DNA of 64,000 nt from Cytobacillus pseudoceanisediminis (GCF_023516215.1 NZ_CP097349.1:4554001-4618000); one strand, 5' to 3'. Numbered from the stretch's first letter, positions 26,951 to 37,029 are shown. The notes: a model not told the origin generated them from the letters alone. Numbers and translations: made by a program.

Positions 26951-28975
26951 TTGATAGCAACTAAAACGATGAAAAGTTTCCTCTTTGCACTTCTTGCATG
27001 TTGTGCATTTTTAATGTGGGGGACAGAAAAGGCGGCTGCATCCATTTCAGATGCGAAGGCTATTAATCTTAATCAGACCTATAAAGGTGTACTTAAAGAT
27101 TATGACCAGAAGGATTTCTATAAATTTACCATTTCGGCACCAGGGAATATCACTGGCAATAAAACAAAAACACAATTCTACTTGGGATGGAGAGATTATG
27201 AACAGTTCAGGCCAGGTGTTTGAGTCGTTCATAACGGATGACAGTGAAATGGTGAGCGGAGATGCATCAAGAGCTGTTGGCCTGCCGGCGGGCACCTACT
27301 ACATAAAAATTGAAAACTACTCCGGTGCAATAGGAGTGAATTATGAATTTAAGGTTCAATATACACAATCCAATTATTATGAAAAAGAGTTCAATGATTC
27401 TCTTACAGCAGCAAATGCGATAGAGTTAAATAAGGTTTATGCTGGAATGCTTAGAAGATATGATGATAAAGATTTTTACATTTACTCTAACAAAGCCAGG
27501 AAACATTAAGCTTTTGATTGGGAATCAGCCTGATGTCACAGGATACAAAAGGAAATGTCTATGATTATATGTATACAGACGATAGTGAGATGGTTACAGG
27601 GTATTCAGCTGCAGAGGTAGGGCTTCCGGCAGGCACCTATTACGTAAAGATTGAAAATTATTCGGATGGTTTTGAAACAGCTTACCAAATGAAAGTTCAA
27701 TATACAGCAACAGATTATTATGAAAAGGAGTTTAATAATTCCATTACAACTGCAAACGGATTAACCCTCAATAAAATCTATAAGGGAAACCTGCAGAATT
27801 CGGATGATAAGGATTTCTTTAAATTTACCCTTACAAAGCCAGGAAATGTCGCATTATCTATAAAGCAAAGTCCGGGAACCATATGGTATGCCCATATACA
27901 GGATACTAAGGGGAACATATACACAAAAATTTACACAGGTGACAGTGAAATGATCGAAGGTAATGTGGCAAGGGAAGTTGGATTACCAAAAGGAACTTAC
28001 TATGTTTTAATAAGTAATTATTCATATGGAATAGATAAACCTTACGAGTTTCAGGTGAAATATACATCAAGTAATTATTATGAACAGGAATTTAATAATA
28101 ATTTAACAAACGCAACAGCGGTTAACTTAAACCAAACCTACAAAGGGAATCTTCAAGATTATAACGATATCGACTTCTATAAGTTTTCAGTACCAAAGGA
28201 TGGTCTGGTAAATCTGCAGATTCCTCAGAAGGCTGGAATGGAGTTATATGCACATATCCAGAACAGCTCCGGCAAGGTTATAAAGACCTATACACAAATG
28301 GAAGTGAAGCTGTTAAGGGCAATGCAGCACTGCAGGTTTCCCTGAAAAAGGAACTTATTATCTGCAGATCAAGAATTATTATGGCAGTATTGATATCCCT
28401 TATTCCTTTAAGCTTTATATGCAAGCCCCAGGACTCGCTTCAAGTAAAGTAACAGTAACCAATAATAAAGGAAAGAAAGATTCCATTCGCATCTCCGGCA
28501 TTAAAAAGGGGGATGTGATCAAGGTATACAATGCTTCAGCAAAAGGAAAGCTGATTGCCCAAAAAACGAGCACAGGATCCGCTGATACCATCAGTGTGAA
28601 TCAGATTGGTGAAAAAGCAGGGAAGATCTACGTCACTGTTACCTCGCCAAGTATGACGGAAAGTAAAAGGACAGCTGTATCTTTCACTGGTGAGCAGGCG
28701 AATCCAGTGAAATCAAGCCAGGTGAAATTACAAACAATAAATCAAAAAAAGATGTCATTACCGTAAGCAAGCTTAAAAAAGGGGATGTTGTCAAAGTTTA
28801 TAATGCTTCCAAAGGCGGCAAACTTTTGGCTAAGTCAGGAAAAGTGACTAAAACATCTGCTGGTATCAGCATCAGCCAGCTTGGCAAAAAAGCAGGCAGT
28901 GTTTATATAACGGTACAAAGTGAAGGTATGAAGGAAAGCGCCGGTGTGAAGGTAAGTTATAAAGGGGAGAAGTAA
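26951..28975 (+). CDS. Secreted PPC-repeat protein, several frame breaks
   Basis: One gene in at least five pieces. TTG 26951 follows AAAGGAG; a signal peptide ends near AAAS. Four pre-peptidase-C-terminal (PPC-like) units repeat the pattern NLNQTYKGxLxDYDxKDFYKF, then DSEMVxGxxxxxVGLPxGTYYxxIxNYS. Two C-terminal modules share IKKGDVIKVYNASAKGKLIA and LKKGDVVKVYNASKGGKLLA. Breaks lie near 27163 (possibly a lost AT), 27483-27515 (complex, with about six residues missing against the other units), 28290-28300, 28348-28354 and 28726-28730. A restored protein would be about 675 residues and extracellular. No enzyme domain is visible, so it may be structural. Confidence 0.7.
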
Positions 28976-28984
28976 GGAAATCAG

Positions 28985-29023
28985 AAAAAATGCAAACCGG
29001 CTGGGCTGGTTTGCATTTTTTTA
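28985..29023. terminator. Bidirectional terminator between convergent genes
   Basis: AAATGCAAACC and GGTTTGCATTT form an 11-bp stem flanked by A and T runs on both sides, suitable for both strands. Confidence 0.85.
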
Positions 29024-29821
29024 TTTGCTAATAAAAAAGTCAGTTACATATTTACTCCACAGTTCATGACCCTTCTCACTAGGAGCTTCATTCTCTTTGT
29101 TCAGATACGGTATGATTTCCTCTGAATCTGTAGAGGGCCATGCAGACCAGTGGTTAAGATAAGGAATATCGTTTGTTTCAGCGAATTTCTCTAATTCTTC
29201 AATCTGGACAAGGTAATAGTTTGCATCATAAATTGGATTTGGAGGCTGAAGAATGAACACGGTGTCAGGATTTTTTTCTTTTACTGCTGAAATCCAATTA
29301 GTAATATGAGCATGGGAGTCTTCAATCCGAACGAAACTGTTATCCTGCAAAGTGAACGGCTCTAAAACGATAAGATCTGCTTCTGCATCAATCATATCGG
29401 AAACTTTATCCTGATCGCTGAACTCCATTGAAGTGCCGTCAAAGACTTGAATGTCTACCTCGATGGAGCCCTCCCCGAAGGTCTCTTCAAGCTTTTTCTT
29501 TGCTGAGGACGCCCATCCATCTTCATTACTGCCTAAAGCTGTAGATCCTGCAAGAAGGATTTTATAAGGGATGCCTTCTAAGAGTGTTTGTTCAAATCTT
29601 CTTTTGGCTTCGGCAGGCCAGTTAACTGATATCTTTTGAAATTCCTCAATATCTATTCTTTTGTCAATCTCTTCCGCAACTTCGGCGGGTTCCGCAGTTT
29701 TCTTTGTCTCTTGACTAGTTGCATCTGTAGAAAGGACAGTTCTTTCCTTCCAATGGGAATTGCCCCAGTATAGGACCACCCCACAGGAGATGGCCAGCAA
29801 TAGAATATAAAACTTCTTCAT
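29021..29821 (-). CDS. Membrane-anchored SGNH/GDSL-type hydrolase
   Basis: A 266-residue protein; ATG 29821 is set by GGAGG seven bases upstream (the frame extends further to 29929 without a ribosome site). An N-terminal membrane segment (FYILLLAISCGVVLYW) is followed by a Glu-rich linker. The catalytic domain starts LLAGSTALGSNEDGW, in the position of the GDS block, and ends with NKENEAPSEKGHELW, giving the usual DxxH-like His. It is divergent from epsA and could deacetylate or otherwise edit the exported polysaccharide. Motif match is partial. Confidence 0.72.
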   Translation of the reverse strand: MKKFYILLLAISCGVVLYWGNSHWKERTVLSTDATSQETKKTAEPAEVAEEIDKRIDIEEFQKISVNWPAEAKRRFEQTLLEGIPYKILLAGSTALGSNEDGWASSAKKKLEETFGEGSIEVDIQVFDGTSMEFSDQDKVSDMIDAEADLIVLEPFTLQDNSFVRIEDSHAHITNWISAVKEKNPDTVFILQPPNPIYDANYYLVQIEELEKFAETNDIPYLNHWSAWPSTDSEEIIPYLNKENEAPSEKGHELWSKYVTDFFISK

Positions 29822-29986
29822 AATTACCTCCAACAAAGGATTTAATTTTATAAATGTAAAATTTCCCAATTTAAAATTTCGCCTATCAAAAAATGTCATT
29901 TTATAGTTAAATAGGAATAGTAATAACAAAATGGTTACATTTTCATTAAAATTATGACAAAAAATAACAAAAATGGCAACTTGATA

Positions 29987-29995
29987 TGATATAAT
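29987..29995 (+). promoter_or_regulatory. Extended -10 promoter element of the eps operon
   Basis: TGATATAAT combines TGN with a consensus TATAAT 40 bases before ATG 30036. No good -35 box is seen at 17 bases, as allowed for extended -10 promoters. Confidence 0.55.
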
Positions 29996-30035
29996 ATTTT
30001 GAGTTTTGTTATTTATTTTTCCTTAGGAGGATATC

Positions 30036-30776
30036 ATGGAAGAAACGATTAGTCTAAAAGAACTATTCCATACGCTGAAAAAAAGAGTGACTCTTATCCT
30101 GTCCATTACGATTCTGGCAGTCATGATCAGCGGAATAGTCAGTTACTTTTTTCTAACACCAATATATCAATCTTCTACGCAGATTCTGGTGAATCAGGCA
30201 AAAGATGAACAAAGTGTATATAGTGCGGGTGAAGTTCAAACCAACCTGCAGCTGATCAATACATATAATGTCATTATTAAGAGTGCTGCCATTCTTGAAT
30301 TAGTAAAGGAAGAGCTCAAGCTTGATATGACAACAGGTGAGTTGAATCAGAAAATTACCGTTCAGAGTGAACAAAACTCTCAGGTGGTAACTATTTCTGT
30401 TCAGGATGAAGATCGAAAAAGAGCAGCTGATATCGCCAATACCACAGCAGAAGTGTTTCAGAAAGAAATCGTGGAAATTATGAACGTAAATAATGTAACC
30501 ATTCTAGCGAAGGCGGAAGTAGGAGAAAATCAGGCTCCAGTTAAACCGCAGCCTCTTTTAAATATCGCCATTGCTTTAGTTGTTGGCTTAATGGCTGGTG
30601 TAGGATTGGCGTTCCTGCTTGAATATTTTGATAATACAATTAAGAACGAAGAAGATATTGAAAAAACGATTGGGCTTCCAGTCCTCGGTGTGATTGCTCA
30701 AATGGATGACACTGCTGAAAACGGGAGCCGTTCCGACCGCAAAACTAGGTTAAGAGGTGAGACTGTTGGTTCTTAA
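30036..30776 (+). CDS. epsA: Wzz-type chain-length regulator and kinase activator (EpsA/CapA)
   Basis: A 246-residue membrane protein with the Wzz domain: N-terminal segment TLILSITILAVMISGIVSYFF, an extracellular part with PIYQSSTQILVNQ, and a second membrane segment near 175-197 preceded by the conserved proline region APVKPQPLLNIAIAL. It is the transmembrane modulator of the following bacterial tyrosine kinase and helps set polymer length. AGGAGG precedes ATG 30036. The C-terminal tail is cytoplasmic and contacts the kinase in related systems. Confidence 0.9.
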   Translation: MEETISLKELFHTLKKRVTLILSITILAVMISGIVSYFFLTPIYQSSTQILVNQAKDEQSVYSAGEVQTNLQLINTYNVIIKSAAILELVKEELKLDMTTGELNQKITVQSEQNSQVVTISVQDEDRKRAADIANTTAEVFQKEIVEIMNVNNVTILAKAEVGENQAPVKPQPLLNIAIALVVGLMAGVGLAFLLEYFDNTIKNEEDIEKTIGLPVLGVIAQMDDTAENGSRSDRKTRLRGETVGS

Positions 30777-31470
30777 AAAGGGAGAAAAGAAGAAAGTGAT
30801 GGAGCACAAGCGAAAGCTTGTTACAAAGAACGATCCAAAGTCTCCAATTTCTGAGCAGTACCGGACCATCCGGACAAATATTCAATTTTCATCAGTGGAT
30901 GAAGAGATTCGCACTATTATGGTTACTTCATCAGGTCCGGGAGAAGGAAAGTCAACTACAACTGCCAATCTCGCAGTAGTCTTTGCCCAGCAAGGCAAAA
31001 GGGTGCTCCTGGTAGATGCTGATCTGCGGAAACCGACAGTGCATTATACGTTTAACCTTATGAATACGAGCGGATTAACGAGTGTGCTCACAAACCAGAT
31101 GACGCTTATGGAATCTGTTAAGGCTATTGATATGAAAAACCTATTCATCCTTCCAAGCGGTCCGATTCCTCCTAATCCATCTGAATTGCTGGGATCAAAG
31201 GCAATGGATTACTTTATGAAGGCAGCCCTGGAGGAATTCGACATTATCTTATTTGATACTCCGCCAGTATTAGCGGTAACAGATGCCCAAATTCTTTCGA
31301 ATAAATGTCAGGGTACCATTCTTGTAGCGGGCAGCGGGAAAGCGGAAAAAGACCAATTGGTGAAAACGAAGGAGCTGTTAGTAGCAGCGCAAGGGAAGCT
31401 ATTAGGAGTTGTATTAAACAACAAGAAAATGAAAGAATCACAGCATTACTATTATTACGGTACGAATTAA
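30766..31470 (+). CDS. epsB: BY-kinase, capsular/exopolysaccharide tyrosine kinase (EpsB/CapB)
   Basis: About 234 residues. Walker A is SGPGEGKSTT, Walker A' LLVDADLRKP and Walker B ILFDTPPVL; the C-terminal tyrosine cluster is QHYYYYG, the autophosphorylation site. TTG 30766 is the likely start (AGAGGTG nine bases upstream) and overlaps the epsA end by 11 bases. The kinase acts with EpsA at the membrane to control polymerisation and export, and is reversed by the PHP phosphatase downstream. Confidence 0.93.
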   Translation: MVLKKGEKKKVMEHKRKLVTKNDPKSPISEQYRTIRTNIQFSSVDEEIRTIMVTSSGPGEGKSTTTANLAVVFAQQGKRVLLVDADLRKPTVHYTFNLMNTSGLTSVLTNQMTLMESVKAIDMKNLFILPSGPIPPNPSELLGSKAMDYFMKAALEEFDIILFDTPPVLAVTDAQILSNKCQGTILVAGSGKAEKDQLVKTKELLVAAQGKLLGVVLNNKKMKESQHYYYYGTN

Positions 31471-31475
31471 CAAAA

Positions 31476-31484
31476 TTCGACAAA
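31476..31484 (-). promoter_or_regulatory. Candidate Spo0A box inside the eps operon
   Basis: The minus strand reads TTTGTCGAA, an exact match to the 0A-box consensus, six bases after the kinase stop and about 85 bases before the phosphatase start. Confidence 0.4.
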
Positions 31485-31567
31485 TTACACCCTTTACCGT
31501 ATTGAAGTTAAAATGTTAACATGACAGAAGAAGGACTTTTTGTCATATATTGAAAGGAGTGGAAGGG

Positions 31568-32329
31568 ATGATTGACATACATTGTCATATCTTGCCGGGG
31601 ATAGATGATGGTGCCCAAACAATAGAAGACAGTTTGGACATGGCGAAAGAAGCGGTTAGAGAGGGGATCTCCTCCATCATTGCCACTCCTCATCATAATC
31701 AATCCTATCGAAATACAAAAGATGAAATCATTGATGCTGTAATTGATTTAAATAATAGTTTGAAAGAGGCATCAATCCCACTGGAAATCCTTCCTGGCCA
31801 GGAAGTTCGGATTTATGGGGAAATAGTAGAAGGTTTAAGTAATGGAGAGATTCTTTCTCTTAGTCAATCACAGTATATGTTTATTGAATTTCCTTCTAAC
31901 CATGTACCGAGATATGCTGAAAAACTCCTGTTTGATATTCAGCTGCAGGGATTGATTCCAATTATTGTTCATCCCGAGCGGAATAAGCAGTTAATGGAAC
32001 AGCCGGATTTGTTATATCAATTTGTTGAAAAAGGCGCGTTAACCCAGGTGACGGCATCCAGTCTTTGCGGGTATTTCGGAAAGAATATAAAAAAGTTCTC
32101 TGAGCAATTGATAGGGTTTAACTTAACCCATTTTATCGCCTCAGATGCTCATAATGTGAAGAACCGCACGTTTAAAATGGCTGAAGCAATGGATTTAGTC
32201 GATTCTAAATACGGACCTGATATGGTTTATCTTTTTAAAGAGAATGCAGAGCTCCTAGTTGAGAACAGCAATATAATGAAAGAACTGCCTGAGAGAATTA
32301 AACGCAAAAAGTTTCTTGGCATTTTTTAA
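31568..32329 (+). CDS. PHP-domain protein-tyrosine phosphatase (CpsB/YwqE type)
   Basis: A 253-residue metal-dependent phosphatase. Metal ligands are visible in MIDIHCHILPGIDDG (start), IIATPHHNQ, PIIVHPERN and FIASDAHN. ATG 31568 is taken since GAAAGGAG is nine bases upstream; the ORF extends to 31550 without support. It removes phosphate from the BY-kinase tyrosine cluster and so allows cycling needed for polymer synthesis. It follows the kinase by about 97 bases. Confidence 0.92.
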   Translation: MIDIHCHILPGIDDGAQTIEDSLDMAKEAVREGISSIIATPHHNQSYRNTKDEIIDAVIDLNNSLKEASIPLEILPGQEVRIYGEIVEGLSNGEILSLSQSQYMFIEFPSNHVPRYAEKLLFDIQLQGLIPIIVHPERNKQLMEQPDLLYQFVEKGALTQVTASSLCGYFGKNIKKFSEQLIGFNLTHFIASDAHNVKNRTFKMAEAMDLVDSKYGPDMVYLFKENAELLVENSNIMKELPERIKRKKFLGIF

Positions 32330-32340
32330 CCATTCCATGT

Positions 32341-32470
32341 TGTATATAACTAGGCGATGCCTCCTGGCCTTTATCAATGGAGGCACTCGGCCATGCTGTG
32401 GGTGAGTAAAATCACCTTAGACACACAGTTGTCAGTAGCATGGTGTGAGGAGGGGTTAAATGCCCCAATC
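32341..32470 (+). ncRNA. EAR-like (eps-associated) antitermination RNA
   Basis: A structured leader between the kinase/phosphatase genes and epsC, the place where B. subtilis carries the EAR element. Nested helices: CCATG 32391-32395 with CATGG 32439-32443; CTGTG 32396-32400 with CACAG 32424-32428; GGTGA 32401-32405 with TCACC 32412-32416. Upstream GCCTCC 32359-32364 pairs with GGAGGC 32379-32384, while GGCC 32366-32369 inside that loop can pair with GGCC 32389-32392, a possible pseudoknot. An intrinsic terminator lies just downstream, as expected for a processive antiterminator. Made from position and hand folding, not a covariance search. Confidence 0.65.
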
Positions 32471-32531
32471 TAAATATTTAAAATAACCATATACGAATCC
32501 GCTTACATTATATTGTTAGATAATGTCCTAG

Positions 32532-32585
32532 ATATCTAATGAAAGTACAGGACCATTCCTGTGTTCCCATTAGATATTTATTTTT
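32532..32585 (+). terminator. Intra-operon terminator downstream of the EAR-like RNA
   Basis: ATATCTAATG (32532-32541) pairs with CATTAGATAT (32568-32577), with inner ACAGG/CCTGT, followed by TTATTTTT. It would stop transcription before epsC unless read through. Confidence 0.75.
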
Positions 32586-32654
32586 GCCTTAAAACGGACA
32601 ATAATGGATTTGAAATAGGTAATATGAACTATATTTAAGAAGGAGGCTATTTAT

Positions 32655-34475
32655 TTGACGTACCAAAAGCGGCTGACACTGTTGGTTTTATTGGACTCAT
32701 TAATTGTTTTATCAGCTATATATGTGAGTGTTTTGACGCTTCACCCAACGCTGGCATGGATTAAATCCGAAACATTGCTTGTTAGCTCTATTACGCTGCT
32801 GCTTAGCCATCATTTCTTTGCATCTGCTTACAGGCTTTATAACAAGGCATGGGAATACGCGAGTGTTGGAGAACTCGTGGCGATTGTAAAGGCAGTATCA
32901 CTATCTATCATGACGACAGGAGTAATGCAGCAGCTGTTAATAGGGGATGTTTATTTCCGGGCTTTAATGCTTGCCTGGATGATGCACGTTCTATTAATAG
33001 GAGGTTCACGTTTCTCCTGGCGTGTCTACCGGGATCGATATATTAAATCAACTATAGAACAAAAGCGTGCTTTAATAGTAGGAGCCGGTGCTGCCGGAAC
33101 AATGCTTGCAAGGCAGCTCCTCAAAAATCAAGACACTGAAATTAAACCGGTTGCATTTATCGATGATGACCCAAAAAAGTATAGATTACACATACATGGT
33201 TTACCTGTGGTTGGAGGTTCCAAACATATCTCGAAGACAGTGGAAACTCTGAATATTGATAAAATTGTCATTGCCATCCCTTCTCTTAATAAAAAAGAGA
33301 TGCAAAGAATATTTGAAGAGTGTGCCGGAACAAAAGCCAAGACAGTCATCATGCCAATGATTGAAGATGTAATGCTTGGGAAGGTGTCTGTTAATCAATT
33401 CAGGGATGTGCAGGTAGAAGATCTGCTGGGACGAGAGCCAGTCAAGCTGGATATTGACAGTATCTCTGAAAAGTTGACTGGAAAGACCGTTTTAGTAACA
33501 GGTGCAGGCGGGTCAATAGGATCGGAAATCTGCCGCCAGGTATGCAAATTTAAACCAGAGAAGATTCTACTTTTGGGACATGGAGAGAACTCCATTTACC
33601 TGATTGATATGGAGTTAAGGAATAAGTATAAAGGCGAAATGGAAATTGTGCCGGTTATTGCGGACATTCAGGACAGGGATCGGATATTTGAAGTAATGGA
33701 AATGCATAAACCGGATGTTGTATATCATGCGGCTGCTCATAAGCATGTGCCTTTGATGGAGTACAATCCCAAGGAAGCTGTAAAAAATAATGTGATTGGA
33801 ACGAAGAATGTTGCTGAAGCTGCAGATACCTTTGGTGTTGGGACATTTGTTTTGGTGTCTTCGGATAAGGCTGTTAATCCTACGAATGTGATGGGGTCAA
33901 CAAAGCGGATTGCGGAGATGGTGATTCAGGAGCTGGATAAGCATAGTACTACCAAGTTTGTGGCTGTTCGATTTGGGAATGTGCTTGGTAGCCGTGGCAG
34001 TGTTATTCCGCTGTTTAAGAAGCAGATTCAGGCTGGCGGACCGGTGACGGTTACACATGCGGATATGACGAGGTATTTTATGACGATACCTGAGGCTTCT
34101 AGGCTTGTGATGCAAGCGGGTGCGTTGGCTCGCGGTGGTGAGATCTTTGTGCTTGATATGGGTGAGCCGGTTAAGATTGTGGATTTGGCTCGTAACCTAA
34201 TCACTCTTTCTGGTTATAAAGAAGAAGAAATTGGAATTAGATTCTCTGGCGTTCGTCCTGGGGAGAAGATGTATGAGGAGCTTCTTAATGAAAAAGAAGT
34301 TCATAAGGAAACGGTTTTTCCGAAGATTTTTATTGGGAAAGCTGTGCTTGAACAGGAAGATGAGGTTCATTTTTTAGTTGAACAGTTCGATCGCATGTCA
34401 GCTGGTGAGATTAGTGAATATGTATTGAATTTGGCCAATAAGAGAAAAAACAACATTCTATTGATGGCTGAATAA
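32655..34475 (+). CDS. epsC: Membrane nucleoside-diphosphate-sugar 4,6-dehydratase (EpsC/CapD)
   Basis: A 606-residue protein with four N-terminal membrane segments, a first Rossmann-like domain (LIVGAGAAGTMLARQLL) and a C-terminal SDR domain starting VLVTGAGGSIGSEICRQ near residue 278. Its active site has SSDKAVNPTNVMGSTKR (Ser and the Met-Lys pair of the MxxxK type typical for this group). It makes a 4-keto-6-deoxy sugar from UDP-GlcNAc, the first step toward the initiating bacillosamine-type sugar. TTG 32655 follows AGGAGG by eight bases. B. subtilis EpsC is almost the same length. Confidence 0.92.
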   Translation: MTYQKRLTLLVLLDSLIVLSAIYVSVLTLHPTLAWIKSETLLVSSITLLLSHHFFASAYRLYNKAWEYASVGELVAIVKAVSLSIMTTGVMQQLLIGDVYFRALMLAWMMHVLLIGGSRFSWRVYRDRYIKSTIEQKRALIVGAGAAGTMLARQLLKNQDTEIKPVAFIDDDPKKYRLHIHGLPVVGGSKHISKTVETLNIDKIVIAIPSLNKKEMQRIFEECAGTKAKTVIMPMIEDVMLGKVSVNQFRDVQVEDLLGREPVKLDIDSISEKLTGKTVLVTGAGGSIGSEICRQVCKFKPEKILLLGHGENSIYLIDMELRNKYKGEMEIVPVIADIQDRDRIFEVMEMHKPDVVYHAAAHKHVPLMEYNPKEAVKNNVIGTKNVAEAADTFGVGTFVLVSSDKAVNPTNVMGSTKRIAEMVIQELDKHSTTKFVAVRFGNVLGSRGSVIPLFKKQIQAGGPVTVTHADMTRYFMTIPEASRLVMQAGALARGGEIFVLDMGEPVKIVDLARNLITLSGYKEEEIGIRFSGVRPGEKMYEELLNEKEVHKETVFPKIFIGKAVLEQEDEVHFLVEQFDRMSAGEISEYVLNLANKRKNNILLMAE

Positions 34476-34488
34476 GGGGGAGAATTAA

Positions 34489-35367
34489 ATGAAAAAAGTA
34501 CGGAAAGCCATTATTCCTGCAGCGGGATTAGGTACAAGATTTCTGCCAGCAACAAAGGCAATGCCAAAAGAAATGTTACCAATAGTTGATAAACCCACTA
34601 TTCAATATATTGTTGAAGAAGCAGTGGCATCAGGGATTGAAGATATTATTATTGTTACTGGTAAAGGGAAACGTGCGATTGAGGATCATTTTGATAATTC
34701 TTTTGAGCTAGAAGATAACCTAATTCAAAAACAAAAGTTTGATCTTCTTGAAAAGGTAAAAGAACCTTCGAAAGTTGACATTCATTATATCAGGCAAAAA
34801 GAGCCTAAAGGACTTGGGCATGCGGTATGGTGTGCACGGAAGTTTATAGGAGATGAGCCGTTTGCGGTACTGCTCGGAGATGATATTGTTCAATCCGAAA
34901 AACCATGCTTGCGTCAGTTAATGGATGAATATGAGTCCACCCTTTCGTCCGTAATTGGGGTGCAAACTGTACCTAATGATGAAACACATCGCTATGGAAT
35001 TATTGATCCTGCAGGTCAGTTAGGGCGTCGTTACCAAGTAAATAATTTTGTTGAAAAGCCAAAGCTAGGAACAGCACCATCAAACTTAGCTATCATGGGA
35101 CGCTATATTTTAAACCCCGAAATATTCATGTTTCTAGAACAGCAGGAATTAGGTGCAGGTGGGGAAATTCAACTTACTGATGCTATTCAAAAGCTTAACC
35201 AAATACAGCGTGTGTTTGCTTATGACTTTGAAGGTGTCCGGTATGATGTTGGAGAGAAGTTTGGTTTTATTAAGACTACCATTGAAATGGCATTGCAAAA
35301 TGATAGCTTGAGATCTGATTTGCTTAATTACCTTGAAGAGGTTATAGATACAAGAACGGTTAAGTAA
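34489..35367 (+). CDS. galU: UTP-glucose-1-phosphate uridylyltransferase
   Basis: A 292-residue nucleotidyltransferase (GalU/GtaB). N-terminal [20 protein letters not shown], then [28 protein letters not shown] carries the metal-binding Asp and [17 protein letters not shown] follows. It makes UDP-glucose for the Ugd enzyme at the far end of the cluster and for teichoic acid and galactose metabolism. GGGGGAG precedes ATG 34489, 13 bases after epsC. Confidence 0.95.
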   Translation: MKKVRKAIIPAAGLGTRFLPATKAMPKEMLPIVDKPTIQYIVEEAVASGIEDIIIVTGKGKRAIEDHFDNSFELEDNLIQKQKFDLLEKVKEPSKVDIHYIRQKEPKGLGHAVWCARKFIGDEPFAVLLGDDIVQSEKPCLRQLMDEYESTLSSVIGVQTVPNDETHRYGIIDPAGQLGRRYQVNNFVEKPKLGTAPSNLAIMGRYILNPEIFMFLEQQELGAGGEIQLTDAIQKLNQIQRVFAYDFEGVRYDVGEKFGFIKTTIEMALQNDSLRSDLLNYLEEVIDTRTVK

Positions 35368-35558
35368 AAAAGTGAAATTTTGGACCCTGTTCATAAATTT
35401 AAATTGTGGGCGGGGCTCTCTTTTGTATGGGTTAAATAACGATATTTTTAATGAATGAAATTAGTAGGTTAGTAGTTGGTTGGATTATTGAATGATGCAC
35501 TGAAATAATCCAGTCAAGTCCTAAGATACTAAATTAAACTCTCAAGGAGTGGACCAAG

Positions 35559-36188
35559 ATGTATTTGAAAATAAAAAGGTTGATTGATATCGTTCTATCT
35601 TTAGTTGGACTAATTGTTTTATCGCCAATTTTTATCTTACTAATTGTAGTAATAAAACTAGAATCACAGGGGCCAATACTTTTTAAACAGAAACGTGTAG
35701 GGATCAATAAGACTCATTTTAATATTTTGAAATTCCGGACCATGAGAATTGATACTCCTCAGGATACACCAACTCACTTATTGAAAAATCCAGAACAATA
35801 TATTACTAATGTCGGAAAATTTTTGAGAAAAACAAGTTTAGATGAACTACCTCAAATTTGGAATATATTTGTTGGACAGATGAGCATTATAGGGCCGAGG
35901 CCAGCTCTTTGGAATCAGTATGATTTAATTTTAGAACGTGATAAGTACAATGCTAATAATGTACCTCCTGGACTTACAGGTTGGGCGCAGATTAATGGAA
36001 GAGATGAACTACCTATTGAAGTGAAAGCCAAATTGGATGGAGAGTATGTAGAAAAAATAGGTTTTTTGATGGATGTTAAGTGTTTTTTCTTAACAATCGT
36101 GAGTGTTGTTAAGAGTGAAGGGGTTGTAGAAGGTGGAACTGGTTCTAAGAAAGAAGTTGCAAGTGCTAAGGAGCGCAATTCATTATGA
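35559..36188 (+). CDS. epsL: Undecaprenyl-phosphate sugar phosphotransferase (EpsL-like)
   Basis: A 209-residue initiating transferase with one N-terminal membrane segment (IDIVLSLVGLIVLSPIFILLIVVI). It shows the family features KQKRVGINKTHFNILKFRTMR, the catalytic region KTSLDELPQIWNI, and GPRPALWNQY, then PPGLTGWAQINGRDELP. It transfers a sugar-1-phosphate to undecaprenyl phosphate, starting repeat-unit assembly. A ~190-base gap separates it from galU; AAGGAG precedes ATG 35559. Its last four bases overlap the next gene. Base composition becomes visibly AT-rich from here on. Confidence 0.92.
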   Translation: MYLKIKRLIDIVLSLVGLIVLSPIFILLIVVIKLESQGPILFKQKRVGINKTHFNILKFRTMRIDTPQDTPTHLLKNPEQYITNVGKFLRKTSLDELPQIWNIFVGQMSIIGPRPALWNQYDLILERDKYNANNVPPGLTGWAQINGRDELPIEVKAKLDGEYVEKIGFLMDVKCFFLTIVSVVKSEGVVEGGTGSKKEVASAKERNSL

Positions 36189-37027
36189 AAAGAATACTAA
36201 TAACAGGAGAAAACAGCTACGTAGGTATAAGTATAGATAAGTGGTTGAGGAATTATCCTGAGAAATATCTAATAGATTCAATTAGTTTAAGAAATGATTC
36301 ATGGAAGGAAAAAGATTTCTCGAAGTATGATGTTGTCCTTCATGTAGCTGGAATAGCTCACATTAAAGAAACAAAAGACAATGCTGAGAGTTATTACAAG
36401 GTAAACCGGGATTTAGCTTATGAAGTTGCCCAAATGGCAAAAGGTGAAGGTGTTAAACAGTTTATATTTCTAAGTTCAATGAGTGTTTATGGAATTGAAA
36501 GTGGTGTAATAGATAAAAATTCTCCCCTTAAACCTAAAAGTAATTATGGGAATTCTAAACTTCAAGCTGAGAAATTAATAGAGTCTTTAAGTGATGAGGT
36601 ATTTAGAGTTTCGATCATACGTCCCCCAATGATTTATGGTAAAGGATGTAAAGGAAATTATTCTAGATTAGCTAAGCTTGCTTTAAAAATCCCCGTTTTT
36701 CCAGATATAAAGAATAAACGAAGTATGATTTATATAGATAACTTGTGTGAATTTGTAAGATTATTAATTGAGGATTATTGTGAAGGATTATTTTTCCCGC
36801 AAAATGATGAGTATGTTTGTACATCTGAAATGGTGAAGTTGATCGCTAGGATAAACGGGACTCATGTCCAAATGACAAAAGTTTTTAATTCTTTTTTAAG
36901 GTTAGTGAGGCATGATACAGTCAATAAGGTATTTGGTGACTTAGTTTATGATAAGTCTATGTCCGAGTATAAACATAGATATACAGTATGTGACTTTGAA
37001 ACTTCAATAAAATTAACGGAGAAATAA
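36185..37027 (+). CDS. NAD-dependent sugar epimerase/reductase
   Basis: A 280-residue extended SDR protein: N-terminal RILITGENSYVGISIDKWL in place of the GxxGxxG motif, VLHVAGIAHI, the FLSSMSVYG block and catalytic YGNSKLQAEK. It lacks the long C-terminal part of GalE. Family members reduce or epimerise 4-keto sugars, so it may act on the EpsC product. Starts inside the EpsL stop (ATGA). Confidence 0.85.
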   Translation: MKRILITGENSYVGISIDKWLRNYPEKYLIDSISLRNDSWKEKDFSKYDVVLHVAGIAHIKETKDNAESYYKVNRDLAYEVAQMAKGEGVKQFIFLSSMSVYGIESGVIDKNSPLKPKSNYGNSKLQAEKLIESLSDEVFRVSIIRPPMIYGKGCKGNYSRLAKLALKIPVFPDIKNKRSMIYIDNLCEFVRLLIEDYCEGLFFPQNDEYVCTSEMVKLIARINGTHVQMTKVFNSFLRLVRHDTVNKVFGDLVYDKSMSEYKHRYTVCDFETSIKLTEK

Positions 37028-37029
37028 AT

